64,000 nucleotides of DNA from AP-15 sp963762575 (GCA_963762575.1 CAVXLL010000016.1:340882-404881), one strand, 5' to 3'. Counted from the first letter of the stretch, positions 30,499-39,457 are shown. The notes: generated from the sequence alone by a model not told the origin. Made by a program: numbers and translations.

Positions 30499-31242
30499 TT
30501 AAGCCGGGTCGTTACCGGGAACGACCACCCTGAGCCGGACCCGTCCGGGCTCCGCCGTCACGCTCAACGAGCGGTCGAGCGCTTTGGCGAGCAGCCCTGT
30601 GAAATAGGGCTGCACCGTCCGAGCGGTGAGATCGGCGACCCGCGTAGCGAGCATCAGCGCCTCACGCGCCTCAGGTGACAGAGCGGCGGGTTCCCCGACC
30701 GCTTCGAGGGTGAGCGGGCTATCGGTCAGAACCAGGCGGCCGCCGCGCGGCAGCGCATCGGCCCCGACTGAAAGCAGATTGCAGGCCAGCTTCTGCCAAT
30801 CGGGCGACAGCCTCCGGATGGCGCCGGCGTACTCGCCGCTGATACTGGTGGCAGCGAAGAAGCCAATGGCGATCTCGTGTGGTGCCGGGCCTGCAATTGC
30901 GGAGCCCGAGCTGAACCCGTAAGCAAACCGGTAGAATTGCAGCCGAAATCGGGCGCGTCGAGCACTCTCGCTGACTAGCGCCACGGCATCGTGCAGGAAT
31001 GCTGGGTTGGGCGATGACCCGAGACCAAAATCCTCCTCGGCGAGCAGTTCGACGCCGTTATTGATGGCGGCGATGGGACCGCTCAATTCATGACAGAGGC
31101 GCGCCGACAGCAATTCCAAGACCCGCAAATCGACAATGCCGGTCGCAGCGGCATCCCGATACTCGGCTGAGAAAGATACTGGCTCGACAGCGCCGGCGAC
31201 AGCCGTTTGCGTTTTGAAAGGGTCCAAACCATACCGGGCCAT
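30499..31242 (-). CDS. chpT: Histidine phosphotransferase ChpT
   Basis: ChpT relays phosphoryl groups from the hybrid kinase CckA to CtrA and CpdR. The 247-residue product has the dimerisation and phospho-histidine helix LLSARLCHELSGPIAAINNGVELLAEE near residue 40, with His as phospho-acceptor, followed by a degenerate ATPase-like domain (AIRRLSPDWQKLACNLLSVGADALPRGG) characteristic of ChpT and lacking ATP-binding boxes. The ATG at 31242 was chosen because upstream in-frame sequence is not conserved. It lies tail-to-tail with ctrA. Confidence 0.9.
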   Translation of the reverse strand: MARYGLDPFKTQTAVAGAVEPVSFSAEYRDAAATGIVDLRVLELLSARLCHELSGPIAAINNGVELLAEEDFGLGSSPNPAFLHDAVALVSESARRARFRLQFYRFAYGFSSGSAIAGPAPHEIAIGFFAATSISGEYAGAIRRLSPDWQKLACNLLSVGADALPRGGRLVLTDSPLTLEAVGEPAALSPEAREALMLATRVADLTARTVQPYFTGLLAKALDRSLSVTAEPGRVRLRVVVPGNDPA

Positions 31243-31495
31243 CTGCGACCATCCGCTCGGGCTGCAAAGCCGTCCTGGTAACACGCGAGCGTCAGTCTGC
31301 CGTCCAGACCTGAAGCCCGTTTCCCTGATCGGTCCGACGAACAACCCGTCGCATGTGGAACAAAGAACCCTACCGGTGGTTGGTTGATGAATAGAGCGCA
31401 CACGTGTATTGAGGCCGCGGGGCTTGAGGCCATCCACCGGGTGTTAGAAAGGCGATTGCGCCTCGGCACCCGATAAATGAATAGCGGGAGGAAGC

Positions 31496-32893
31496 ATGGC
31501 TGTTTTGTCGTTTCTAAGCAGAGAGCGTACGGTCGCGGCGCCGGGGTATAGCCGCTGGCTCATTCCGCCGGCTGCGCTGTGCGTGCATCTGTGCATCGGC
31601 CAGGTCTACGCCTTCAGCGTCTTCAACCTGCCGATGACCAAGCTCATCGGCATTACGCGATCGGCCCCGAGCGACTGGAAACTCACCGAGCTGGGCTGGA
31701 TCTTCAGTTTGGCCATCGTTTTTCTCGGCGCCTCGGCCGCCGTTCTCGGCCGCTGGGTGGAGGAGGGCGGACCGCGCCGGGCGATGTTCACCGGCGGACT
31801 GTGTTGGGCCGGCGGCTTCTTTGTGTCGGCCATCGGCGTCTATCTCCACCAGCTGTGGATCGTCTATCTCGGCTATGGCATGTTGGGCGGGATTGGGCTC
31901 GGCATCGGCTATATCTCACCGGTGTCGACCTTGATTCGCTGGTTCCCCGACCGGCCCGGCATGGCGACCGGCATGGCGATCATGGGGTTTGGCGGCGGCG
32001 CGTTCATCGCCTCGCCGCTCTCGGTCTGGCTGATCAGCCGGTTCTCGACGCCGACGCATGTCGGAGTAGCCGAGGCGTTCATTGTGCTGGGCCTCATCTA
32101 TCTCTGCTTCATGATGGTCGGCGCCGCAATCGTGCGCGTGCCGCCGCCCGGCTGGATACCAGAAGGCTATGTCGCGCCGGTCCAGCCCAGGCCTCTGATG
32201 ACGACCGAGAACGTGTTTGTGTACGATGCGCTGAGGACGCCGCAATTCTGGCTGATCTGGTGGATTCTGTGTCTCAACGTGACCGCCGGGATCGGCGTTC
32301 TGGGTCAGGCCTCGGCGATGAGCCAGGAGATGTTTCGCGGGCAGATCACGGCCGTTGCCGCCTCAGGTTTGGTCGGCCTTTTCAGCCTGTTCAACATGAT
32401 GGGCCGGTTCATCTGGTCCTCGACGTCGGACTATATCGGCCGCAAGAACACGTATTTCGTTTTCTTTGCGCTCGGCACCGTGCTGTACGCGCTGGTGCCT
32501 TACGCCGGAGCGATCGGCAGCGTCGCCCTTTTTGTCTTCTGCTACGCGGTCATCTTCAGCATGTATGGCGGCGGGTTTGCCACGGTGCCGGCCTATCTCC
32601 GCGACCTGTTCGGCACCCGCTACGTCGGAGCGATCCATGGATTGCTGCTGACCGCCTGGGCGATGGCCGGGATTTTCGGACCGGTGCTGGTCAACTATAT
32701 CCGCGAATACAATGTCACTCACGGGGTCGCGCCGGCGCAGGCCTATAATGTCACGATGTACGTTATGGCCGGGCTGCTGGTGGTCGGCTTCATCTGTAAT
32801 GTATTCGTCAGACCGGTGCATGAGCGGTTTCACATGCGGGCGGCGGAGGCAGAGGACGAAGTTGCAGCGGCGCCGGTGTTTGGGAGCGAGTGA
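31496..32893 (+). CDS. OFA family MFS transporter (oxalate/formate antiporter-like)
   Basis: A 465-residue MFS protein with 12 predicted helices. The N-terminus PPAALCVHLCIGQVYAFSVFNLPMTKLIG is typical of the OFA family. Other features are the YLGYGMLGGIGLGIGYISPVSTLIRWFPDRPGMATG block (residues 122 to 157), NMMGRFIWSSTSDYIGRKNTY near residue 300, and YGGGFATVPAYLRDLFGTRYVGAIHG near residue 357. The family exchanges oxalate and formate in the best-known member, but substrates vary. The next two gene pairs serve formate dehydrogenase and molybdenum cofactor biosynthesis, which supports a formate- or oxalate-linked role by context. Its stop overlaps the start of a 43-codon gene. Confidence 0.9.
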   Translation: MAVLSFLSRERTVAAPGYSRWLIPPAALCVHLCIGQVYAFSVFNLPMTKLIGITRSAPSDWKLTELGWIFSLAIVFLGASAAVLGRWVEEGGPRRAMFTGGLCWAGGFFVSAIGVYLHQLWIVYLGYGMLGGIGLGIGYISPVSTLIRWFPDRPGMATGMAIMGFGGGAFIASPLSVWLISRFSTPTHVGVAEAFIVLGLIYLCFMMVGAAIVRVPPPGWIPEGYVAPVQPRPLMTTENVFVYDALRTPQFWLIWWILCLNVTAGIGVLGQASAMSQEMFRGQITAVAASGLVGLFSLFNMMGRFIWSSTSDYIGRKNTYFVFFALGTVLYALVPYAGAIGSVALFVFCYAVIFSMYGGGFATVPAYLRDLFGTRYVGAIHGLLLTAWAMAGIFGPVLVNYIREYNVTHGVAPAQAYNVTMYVMAGLLVVGFICNVFVRPVHERFHMRAAEAEDEVAAAPVFGSE

Positions 32894-33024
32894 TGGAAAC
32901 GACGCGGCACTCGGGCGGGACGGGCAACGGCATCAAGCTCGCACTCGCCTGGAGTTTTGTTGGCATTCCCCTCGTCTGGGGTGTGGTGCAGACGCTGGTG
33001 AATGCCGTCAAGGCGTTTCACTAA
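32893..33024 (+). CDS. MFS transporter small partner subunit, 43 residues
   Basis: A short gene starting at ATG 32893, overlapping the transporter stop codon as TGATG. The product has a polar head and one hydrophobic helix, IKLALAWSFVGIPLVWGVVQTL, ending NAVKAFH. Short single-helix proteins of this pattern follow OFA-type MFS genes in many proteobacteria and have been described as MFS small subunits. Its last 17 bases overlap the convergent mobA gene. Function is inferred from the coupling and pattern only. Confidence 0.7.
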   Translation: METTRHSGGTGNGIKLALAWSFVGIPLVWGVVQTLVNAVKAFH

Positions 33025-33646
33025 ACGGCCCCCTGCCGCCTTCGGCGGCCAGGAGCGCCGCGGCGGTAGTGAGGTCTTCCGGCCGGTTGGCATTAAAGAA
33101 CGGGTCTATCGGCTCGCTGGTGAAGGACACGGTCTCGAGGCGGTAGCGCGCCGTCCACACATCGACCTTGCGGACCATTTCGTCGACGACCGCGCGGCGC
33201 AGGTCTTCGCGTAACCGTAGCGGCCAGAGCCCGATCACCGGATGCGGCTGACCGCCGGACGCTGCGCAAGCGAGGTCCGCGCCGGATTTTTCCATACCAT
33301 GCACGAGCCGTGACACCAGATCTCGCGGCAGGAAGGGCGCATCGGTTGCGACGCTGACGACGTGAGTACAATCGGGGCGGTGCTCAGCCGTCCAGTCGAG
33401 CCCCGCCAGCACCCCGGCCAACGGCCCGGCATAATCGGGAACGCTGTCGGGCAGTATCGGGAGGCCGAAGCTGGCAAACCGGGCGGGATCGCCATTGGCG
33501 TTGAGCACGAGAGTTTCTACCTGCGGCCGCATCCGCTCGATCACCCGCTCGAGTAGCGGTACTCCACCGATAACGCGCAACGCCTTGTCGCCGCCGCCCA
33601 TGCGGCGGGACAGCCCACCTGCGAGCAACAGGCCGACGATTTTCAC
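33008..33646 (-). CDS. mobA: Molybdenum cofactor guanylyltransferase MobA
   Basis: MobA links GMP to molybdopterin to form the bis-MGD cofactor used by DMSO-reductase-family enzymes such as formate dehydrogenase. The 212-residue product has the nucleotide-binding LLAGGLSRRMGGGDKAL motif at the N-terminus, ILPDSVPDYAGPLAGVLAGLDW near residue 64 and the VATDAPFLPRDLV motif near residue 96. The GTG start overlaps the fdhD stop as GTGA, so the two are coupled. Length is normal. Confidence 0.93.
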   Translation of the reverse strand: MKIVGLLLAGGLSRRMGGGDKALRVIGGVPLLERVIERMRPQVETLVLNANGDPARFASFGLPILPDSVPDYAGPLAGVLAGLDWTAEHRPDCTHVVSVATDAPFLPRDLVSRLVHGMEKSGADLACAASGGQPHPVIGLWPLRLREDLRRAVVDEMVRKVDVWTARYRLETVSFTSEPIDPFFNANRPEDLTTAAALLAAEGGRGPFSETP

Positions 33647-34554
33647 GCCGCGTCCTCCTCGACGCTGGCTTTGCGCGCGAGGCGCGGATGCTCGTCATCA
33701 ACCGAACGCAAATCGCCGTCGAAGACGATGCGCTCGGTCCCGGCGAGCGCGACGAACCGTTTCCCCTTGGCCCGGCCGATCAGGGTCAGCCCGGCCTGCC
33801 GCGCGAGATCGACACCCCACGCGGTGAACCCGGAGCGCGAGATCAGGATCGGGATGCCCATCTGCACGGTCTTGATCACCATTTCGGAGGTCAGCCGCCC
33901 GGTGGTGTAGAAGATCTTGCCCGCCGGGGAGATGTGATGCCGGTGCATGTAGCCGGCGATCTTGTCGATCGCGTTGTGCCGGCCGACGTCCTCCATGTAG
34001 ATCAGCGGCCGATCCTCCTCGCACAGCACACAGCCATGGATCGCCCCGGCCGCCAGATAGAGGCTCGGCACGGTGTTGATCTTGCGGGTCAGCGCGTAAA
34101 GACACGAGGTGAGCAGTACCGCGTTCGGGTCGAGCCGGACCTCGTCGAATTTCTCCATCAGATCGCCGAACACCGTGCCCTGGGCGCAGCCCGAGGTCAG
34201 CGTCTTCTTTTTCAGCTTGTCCTCGAAATCGGTCTCGCGGTCGGTGCGAACCACGACCGTTTCGAGCTCCTCGTCGTAATCGATGCCGGTGATGCGGTCA
34301 TCGGCGCGCAACATATTCTGGTTTAAGAGATAGCCGACGGCGAGATAATCCGGATGATCGCCGATCGTCATCATCGTGACGATCTCGCGCCCGTTCAGGA
34401 ACAGGGTCAGCGGCCGCTCCATCACGACGGCGGTATCAACTCGCCGTCCTTCGTGATCGATGCCGGCGACGGTGCGCGTCAGCCGCGGGTCGTCGGGCCG
34501 CGGCCGGACAGCAAATTCTTCCATGTATCGATGATGGGTCGGGTTGACTTCCAC
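33643..34554 (-). CDS. fdhD: Formate dehydrogenase accessory sulfurtransferase FdhD
   Basis: FdhD carries sulfur from the cysteine desulfurase to the molybdenum cofactor and is needed for active formate dehydrogenase. The 303-residue product shows PLTLFLNGREIVTMMTIGDHPDYLAVGYLLNQNM near residue 48, the LTSGCAQGTVFGDLM loop near residue 128 and IYMEDVGRHNAIDKIAGYM near residue 205. The loop has one cysteine where the best-studied FdhD has a CxxC pair. The GTG at 34554 or the ATG at 34524 may be the true start. It is coupled to mobA; no formate dehydrogenase subunit gene is in this window. Confidence 0.93.
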   Translation of the reverse strand: MEVNPTHHRYMEEFAVRPRPDDPRLTRTVAGIDHEGRRVDTAVVMERPLTLFLNGREIVTMMTIGDHPDYLAVGYLLNQNMLRADDRITGIDYDEELETVVVRTDRETDFEDKLKKKTLTSGCAQGTVFGDLMEKFDEVRLDPNAVLLTSCLYALTRKINTVPSLYLAAGAIHGCVLCEEDRPLIYMEDVGRHNAIDKIAGYMHRHHISPAGKIFYTTGRLTSEMVIKTVQMGIPILISRSGFTAWGVDLARQAGLTLIGRAKGKRFVALAGTERIVFDGDLRSVDDEHPRLARKASVEEDAA

Positions 34555-34586
34555 CGCAAGGGCGCCAATGCCATATTGAAGCGGTC

Positions 34587-35069
34587 ATGACAGATCTGAA
34601 AACACTCTACGAACAGGACTTCGCCGCCTGGTCGAAGCTGCAGGCGGAGGCTCTGCGCGCTGCCGGGCGCGGTGGCTCGAACCAACCGCTGGACTGGGAA
34701 AACCTCGCCGAGGAGATCGAGGATTTGGGGATATCGCAGCGCTCTGCGCTCCGTAGCCAAATCATGCGGATAATCCAGCACCTGGTGAAGCTGGACCATT
34801 CACCTTCGGTCGAACCGCGGAAGGGCTGGCGGCGCACGATCCGGCTTGCTCGAATGCAGGCTCAAAAGCGCATCGAGGACAATCCGAGTCTGAAGCGGGA
34901 GTTGGGCGGGTTCATCGCTGACGAAACCAGACGGGGAATCGAACTTGCGATTGCCGATCTCGAAGAGCATGGCGAGATCGATGAGTTGGACGCGAATGTC
35001 CTCCGTCGGACTAGCTACACCGAGGCGCAAGTGCTGAGCGACTGGTTTCCCGACGAGCCGGCTAGTTAG
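34587..35069 (+). CDS. DUF29 domain-containing protein
   Basis: A 160-residue helical protein. The DUF29 pattern is clear: LYEQDFAAWSKLQAEALR at the start, LDWENLAEEIEDLGISQRSALRSQIMRIIQHLVKL in the middle and a C-terminal YTEAQVLSDWFPD. Members are common and scattered in cyanobacteria and proteobacteria; no function is established. It is divergent from fdhD with a 32 bp gap. Confidence 0.88.
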   Translation: MTDLKTLYEQDFAAWSKLQAEALRAAGRGGSNQPLDWENLAEEIEDLGISQRSALRSQIMRIIQHLVKLDHSPSVEPRKGWRRTIRLARMQAQKRIEDNPSLKRELGGFIADETRRGIELAIADLEEHGEIDELDANVLRRTSYTEAQVLSDWFPDEPAS

Positions 35070-35093
35070 CTCAGGAATAACCATGACCAGATC

Positions 35094-35121
35094 GGGGGCG
35101 ACATTCGCGGGCGGCGCCCCC
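35094..35121. terminator. GC-rich hairpin between the DUF29 gene and moaA
   Basis: GGGGGCG at 35094-35100 pairs with CGCCCCC at 35115-35121 across a 14-base loop. There is no following T tract, so it is a weak candidate for an intrinsic terminator or for a structured moaA leader. It does not resemble the known molybdenum cofactor riboswitch as far as can be judged by eye. Confidence 0.3.
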
Positions 35122-35158
35122 ATCTTAACGAGATAAGCCGCGTGCGAGCGAGCCAGGC

Positions 35159-36151
35159 ATGATCGACCCGTTTGGACGAACAATAACCTATCTGCGCGTT
35201 TCGGTGACCGACCGATGCGACTTCCGCTGCGTTTATTGCATGGCGGAAGAGATGACGTTTCTGCCGAAATCCGAGCTCTTGACCCTCGAGGAGCTCGACC
35301 GGGTGTGCAGCGCTTTCATCCGGCTCGGCGTCAAAAAGCTCCGTCTGACCGGCGGGGAGCCGCTCGTCCGCCGCAATATCATGAGCCTCTTCCGCTCGCT
35401 CGGCCGGCATATCCGCACCGGCGCGCTCGACGAGCTGACCCTGACCACCAATGGCAGCCAGCTTGCCCGTTACGCCGGCGAATTGCGCGATTGCGGCGTG
35501 CGCCGGGTCAACGTATCGGTCGACACGCTCGACCCGGGGAAGTTCACCGAGATCACGCGCCGCGGCCGGCTCGAGGTGGTTCTCGAAGGGCTCGCGGCGG
35601 CGAAGTCGGCCGGGCTCGCAGTCAAGATCAATGCCGTGGCGTTGCGTGGGGTCAACGAGGAGGAGCTCGACGACCTCGTGGCATGGACTGGCGCGCAGGG
35701 CTTCGATCTCGTATTCATCGAAGTGATGCCGATGGGCGATATCGGCGGGGAAAACCGGCTCGACCAGTACCTGCCGCTGTCCATGGTGCGCGCCCGATTG
35801 CAGCGGCGCTGGACACTCGATGAGAGCGATTACCGTACCGGCGGTCCCGCGCGCTACGTCACGGTACGGGAAACCGGCCGTCGGCTCGGCTTTATCACCC
35901 CATTGACCCACAATTTCTGCGAGAGCTGCAACCGCGTGCGTTTGACCTGCACCGGCACCCTGTTCATGTGTCTCGGCCAGGAGGATGCAGCGGATCTGCG
36001 CACGCCGTTGCGCCAATCCGAAGGCGACGAGGTGCTCGAAGCGGCGATCCGCGAGGCGATCGACCGCAAGCCGAAGGGCCACGACTTCATCATCGACCGC
36101 CGCCATAACCGGCCGGCCATCGCGCGCCATATGAGTGTGACCGGCGGGTGA
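35159..36151 (+). CDS. moaA: GTP 3',8-cyclase MoaA
   Basis: MoaA is the radical-SAM enzyme that starts molybdopterin biosynthesis by converting GTP to 3',8-cyclo-7,8-dihydro-GTP. The 330-residue product has the radical-SAM cluster motif CDFRCVYCM near residue 20 and the SAM-binding LRLTGGEPLVRR near residue 63. NFCESCNRVRLTCTGTLFMCLG near residue 255 supplies the three cysteines of the second iron-sulfur cluster. The family's usual C-terminal GG is present as the last two residues. Its stop overlaps the nadK start as GTGA. No moaC gene is seen nearby. Confidence 0.96.
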   Translation: MIDPFGRTITYLRVSVTDRCDFRCVYCMAEEMTFLPKSELLTLEELDRVCSAFIRLGVKKLRLTGGEPLVRRNIMSLFRSLGRHIRTGALDELTLTTNGSQLARYAGELRDCGVRRVNVSVDTLDPGKFTEITRRGRLEVVLEGLAAAKSAGLAVKINAVALRGVNEEELDDLVAWTGAQGFDLVFIEVMPMGDIGGENRLDQYLPLSMVRARLQRRWTLDESDYRTGGPARYVTVRETGRRLGFITPLTHNFCESCNRVRLTCTGTLFMCLGQEDAADLRTPLRQSEGDEVLEAAIREAIDRKPKGHDFIIDRRHNRPAIARHMSVTGG

Positions 36152-36921
36152 CCGGGCCGCCACGCCGGATCGCCGCCGTCGCGGCGGATACCGAGGCCGC
36201 GCAGCAGGCGCTCGGAGAACTGTGCAGCCGTTATTCCTGCGTTCCTCCAGAGCGGGCCGAAATCATCGTGTCGCTCGGTGGCGACGGCTTCATGCTGGAG
36301 ACCCTCCACCGCTTTTTGCCCACCGGCCTTCCGATTTACGGCATGCACCGCGGCAGCGTCGGGTTCCTGATGAATGCCTACCGGCCCGATGGGCTATACG
36401 AGCGCCTTGCCGGCGCCCAGCCGGTGGTCCTGCATCCGCTCGAAATGACTGCGGAAAATGAGCATGGCAGCCCCCACCAGGCGCTCGCCTTCAACGAAGT
36501 TTCGTTGCTTCGGGAGACCCGGCAAGCAGCTAAGCTGCGCGTCAGCGTCGACGGGATCGTGCGGCTCGAGGAACTGATGGCGGATGGTGTTCTCGTCGCC
36601 ACCCCGGTCGGCAGCACGGCCTATAATCTTTCAGCGCACGGTCCCATCATCCCGCTCGGCGCCGGCGTCCTCGCACTGACCCCGATCAGCGCCTTCCGCC
36701 CGCGCCGCTGGCGCGGCGCGTTATTGCCGCATCTGGCGCGGGTCCGGATCGACGCGATCGAGACCGACAAGCGCCCGGTCAGCGCGGTCGCTGACTTCAC
36801 CGAGGTCCGCGACGTGGTGTCCGTCCAAGTCAGCGAGAACCGTGACATTGCCATGACCTTGCTGTTCGACCATGATTTCAATCTCGAAGAGCGGGTGCTC
36901 AAGGAGCAGTTCGCCTCCTGA
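36148..36921 (+). CDS. nadK: NAD kinase
   Basis: NadK phosphorylates NAD to NADP. The 257-residue product carries the GGDGFMLETLH motif near residue 47, the YGMHRGSVGFLMN segment near residue 67, NEVSLLRETRQAAKLRV near residue 118 and the glycine-rich DGVLVATPVGSTAYNLSAHGPI block near residue 148. A GTG start overlaps the moaA stop. The arrangement shows coupling of an NADP gene to molybdopterin synthesis, probably only a local operon arrangement. Confidence 0.94.
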   Translation: MTGPPRRIAAVAADTEAAQQALGELCSRYSCVPPERAEIIVSLGGDGFMLETLHRFLPTGLPIYGMHRGSVGFLMNAYRPDGLYERLAGAQPVVLHPLEMTAENEHGSPHQALAFNEVSLLRETRQAAKLRVSVDGIVRLEELMADGVLVATPVGSTAYNLSAHGPIIPLGAGVLALTPISAFRPRRWRGALLPHLARVRIDAIETDKRPVSAVADFTEVRDVVSVQVSENRDIAMTLLFDHDFNLEERVLKEQFAS

Positions 36922-36945
36922 GGCATCGGGCGCTCCCGGGGCACG

Positions 36946-37773
36946 CTAGCGGCGGGTGGCCAGAAGCGAGAAGGCCAGCGGCAGCCACCGCCTGTCCGGC
37001 CAACGATAGAGGCCGGCCGCATCCTTCACAAGAATCCTGAACATGTGCCAGGACACGGCATCGTGCTCGTGCAACCAGTCCAAGGTCATGCCCGAGGCGA
37101 CGAGGCTGGTGACGACGTCACCCAACGGATGGATCCAATTGTAGATCGTCGCGTTGGCGAGCCGAGCGTTGGGGTCCACATAATCCGATCCCTCCGTGTC
37201 GATCACCGGCTCATGCGAGAAATAGGGAGCGAACAAGCCAGGCATGCCGTCAGCCGAGCGCGTGGTATCATCGAAGACGTAGGCGGTGGGATGGCCTTCG
37301 GCGAGATAGAGCGATCCACCCGGACGCAGCAGCGCCGCGACGATCCGCGCCCATCGGAAGATGTCGGGCAGCCAGCAGATGGCCCCCCAGGTGACGAACA
37401 CCATGTCGAACCGGTGCGGCGGCCGGATCGCCGCCAACGCGTCATAGACGTCCGCATGAACAAAGCGCGCGCGATCGGCGAGACCGAGCTCGCCAGCCAG
37501 TTTGCGCGCCACCTCGATGGCTGCGGCCGAGAAATCGAGGCCGACTACCTCCGCGCCACGCTGCGCCAGTGTTAGGCTATCCGCCCCGAAATGGCATTGC
37601 AGGTGGGCGAGGCGCTTGCCTTCCACCGGAGGCAGCTCCGCCTCCTCGATCGCATTCAATTTACCGCGTCCCGCCCGCAGTTCGGAGAGATCGTAGCCGC
37701 CCGGGCCAATGTGGACGCCGACGCGCTCGTCCCAGTTGGCACGATTGGCGCGATACCACGCGGGTGCGGTCAT
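36946..37773 (-). CDS. Class I SAM-dependent methyltransferase
   Basis: A 275-residue methyltransferase. The SAM-binding region is AHLQCHFGADSLTLAQRGAEVVGLDFSAAAIEVARKLA, with motif I beginning near residue 56. RFDMVFVTWGAICWLPDIFRWARIVAALLRPGGSLYLAEGHP, near residue 123, forms the following strands and helices. The length and the N-terminal WDERVGVH segment match a common bacterial group of unknown substrate. Its ATG overlaps the stop of the acyltransferase gene as ATGA, so they are coupled. Confidence 0.9.
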   Translation of the reverse strand: MTAPAWYRANRANWDERVGVHIGPGGYDLSELRAGRGKLNAIEEAELPPVEGKRLAHLQCHFGADSLTLAQRGAEVVGLDFSAAAIEVARKLAGELGLADRARFVHADVYDALAAIRPPHRFDMVFVTWGAICWLPDIFRWARIVAALLRPGGSLYLAEGHPTAYVFDDTTRSADGMPGLFAPYFSHEPVIDTEGSDYVDPNARLANATIYNWIHPLGDVVTSLVASGMTLDWLHEHDAVSWHMFRILVKDAAGLYRWPDRRWLPLAFSLLATRR

Positions 37774-38892
37774 GTTGAGACCCTGTGGTCCGGTGGCTGA
37801 TCAGGAAAGCCGCTGCCGAGCGACAGCCCCGGTGGCGGGGGTTTTCCGAGCAGGACGTGGAGGCCTGTACGCAATTGGGCCTTCAGCGCCCCTTTGCGGG
37901 GCTCGATGAGGCTCGCCAGCCCGAGCGCTCCGCCGAGCGCAAGGCCGAAAACAAGGACCCGGTGCAATGCTCCACCGGGCGGTCCCGACACCACCGTCCC
38001 GAAGAAATTGAGCAGCGGGTAATGCAGCAAATAGAGCCCGAAGGATGTTCCAGCGAGCCCGCGAACCAGCCGTTCGAACCGAGCTGGCGGCATCGGGAGC
38101 TGCACATTGGCGAGCCCAATGATAAAAAGCGCGACGAGGCCGCCGAGGACGAAATCATAGGCCGACCAGCCGGACGGTGCCCATCCGCTGCTCGGGTGCC
38201 AAAACAGCTGCTGGCCCCCAAATGCTTCGAGGGCGATAAAGCTCACCGGGCATGCGACAACCAGCGGCAACCCCAGCTGCCGCGGAAGATCAGCTCGCCA
38301 TCGCCATGCCGCAACCCCCATCAGCCACACGGGAAACAGGAACAAAATTCTCGGTCCGGCCATCAGCGCGGCCGCGATGATGGCTGCTATCCGCGGTCGC
38401 CCCCGCAGAAATACGGCGGCGGCGAATAAGACGTAATACCAGGCCTCGTAATTGAGCGACCAATAGGGGACGTTGAAGCCGGGGAGGAACTCGTATCCTC
38501 CAGCTTTCGCCGAGAAACACCGCCGATAGCGCATATCCGACCGCGGGATGGGCCATGCTGTGGCCCCATTCCGGACCGTACAATGTCGGATCGATCGCTT
38601 TGCCGCCGATGTCGAGGGCCGCCGTCAGGATGAATGCGGGGATGATCACCGAATAGAGCCGGGCAACGCGGCTGAGGCCGTACTCCTCGAAGGTACGCTC
38701 CCGTGTCTCGCTCACCCAGGCGATGACGAAGCCCGACAGCACGAAGAACACGAGCACGGCGGTTCGCCCATAATGCTCGATCTGCCAGAACAAACCCCCG
38801 CTGATCCGCCCTGTGGAGTAGTGCGACACAAAAACGGTCAGCGCCGCGCCGAAGCGCAGCGCGTCGAGGTAGAGCGAAAGTGCAGCGGTCAT
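37770..38892 (-). pseudogene. Acyltransferase 3 family membrane protein, frameshift near base 38500
   Basis: The family (OafA/YrhL-type) O-acylates exported sugars or polymers. The first frame from ATG 38892 reads LDALRFGAALTVFVSHY, FFVLSGFVIAWV and on to VFLGESW. The second frame resumes with GYEFLPGFNVPYWSLNYEAWYYVLFAA and runs through several membrane helices to the stop at 37770. Removing one base near 38500 joins both halves into a protein of about 373 residues with roughly ten helices, a normal length. The catalytic histidine region (SHY) is present. The break may be a sequencing insertion. Confidence 0.8.
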
Positions 38893-38934
38893 CGGGCAGG
38901 CAGGATGACCCGTCCCATCCCACGCTGTTTCGGA

Positions 38935-39372
38935 TCAGGAGTGCCCCAGCGGCTGTCCGTCGAGATCCTCCGCCCTGTCGATTTCGATCAAGACGGCGTG
39001 ACCGCTCTTTTGCGGATCACGGTCCTTCTCCGGCTGGACGAGGCGCCGCCATACCTCCTCGTAGATCGGGCCCGAACGGTAAATTCGGGCATGCCCGTAG
39101 AACCGCGCAATCCCGCCTTTCGGAAGCACGCCCTCCTCGCGCAGCTGGGGCTTGCGGAAGTACACCGTCAACGGAGTGCCGTCCGCGAGGTTCTCGTTGG
39201 TCGAACCCTTGCCGCGCTCCCACAGCGCAATATGCGTGTCGTCGAACACCATCGTGCTGCCGCGCGGGCTGATCTGCGCAAACCCGTTGGGCAACACACT
39301 ACCGATCAGGCAGACATTGGCCGGAAAGGCGGTGTCGATGTGGGGCTGCAGGATCTCCGGAATTTTTGCCAT
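38935..39372 (-). CDS. Pyridoxamine 5'-phosphate oxidase family protein
   Basis: A 145-residue split-barrel flavin-binding-fold protein of the PNPOx-like superfamily. Visible are the N-terminal helix and strand PANVCLIGSVLPNGFAQISPRGSTMVF, the NLADGTPLTVYFRKPQLRE block and a GGIARFYGHARIYRSGPIYEEVW segment. The ATG at 39372 follows an upstream TTG that is less likely. The length fits the general stress protein and F420-type branches more than true PdxH. Cofactor and substrate are not predictable. Confidence 0.85.
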   Translation of the reverse strand: MAKIPEILQPHIDTAFPANVCLIGSVLPNGFAQISPRGSTMVFDDTHIALWERGKGSTNENLADGTPLTVYFRKPQLREEGVLPKGGIARFYGHARIYRSGPIYEEVWRRLVQPEKDRDPQKSGHAVLIEIDRAEDLDGQPLGHS

Positions 39373-39457
39373 CAAGCCTCCTCTGGTTCCGCTCGGCTCA
39401 TGCGATTTGATCGCGATATGTCGGAGACCTCGGGGTGACGGTCGCCGGTCACGTCAA

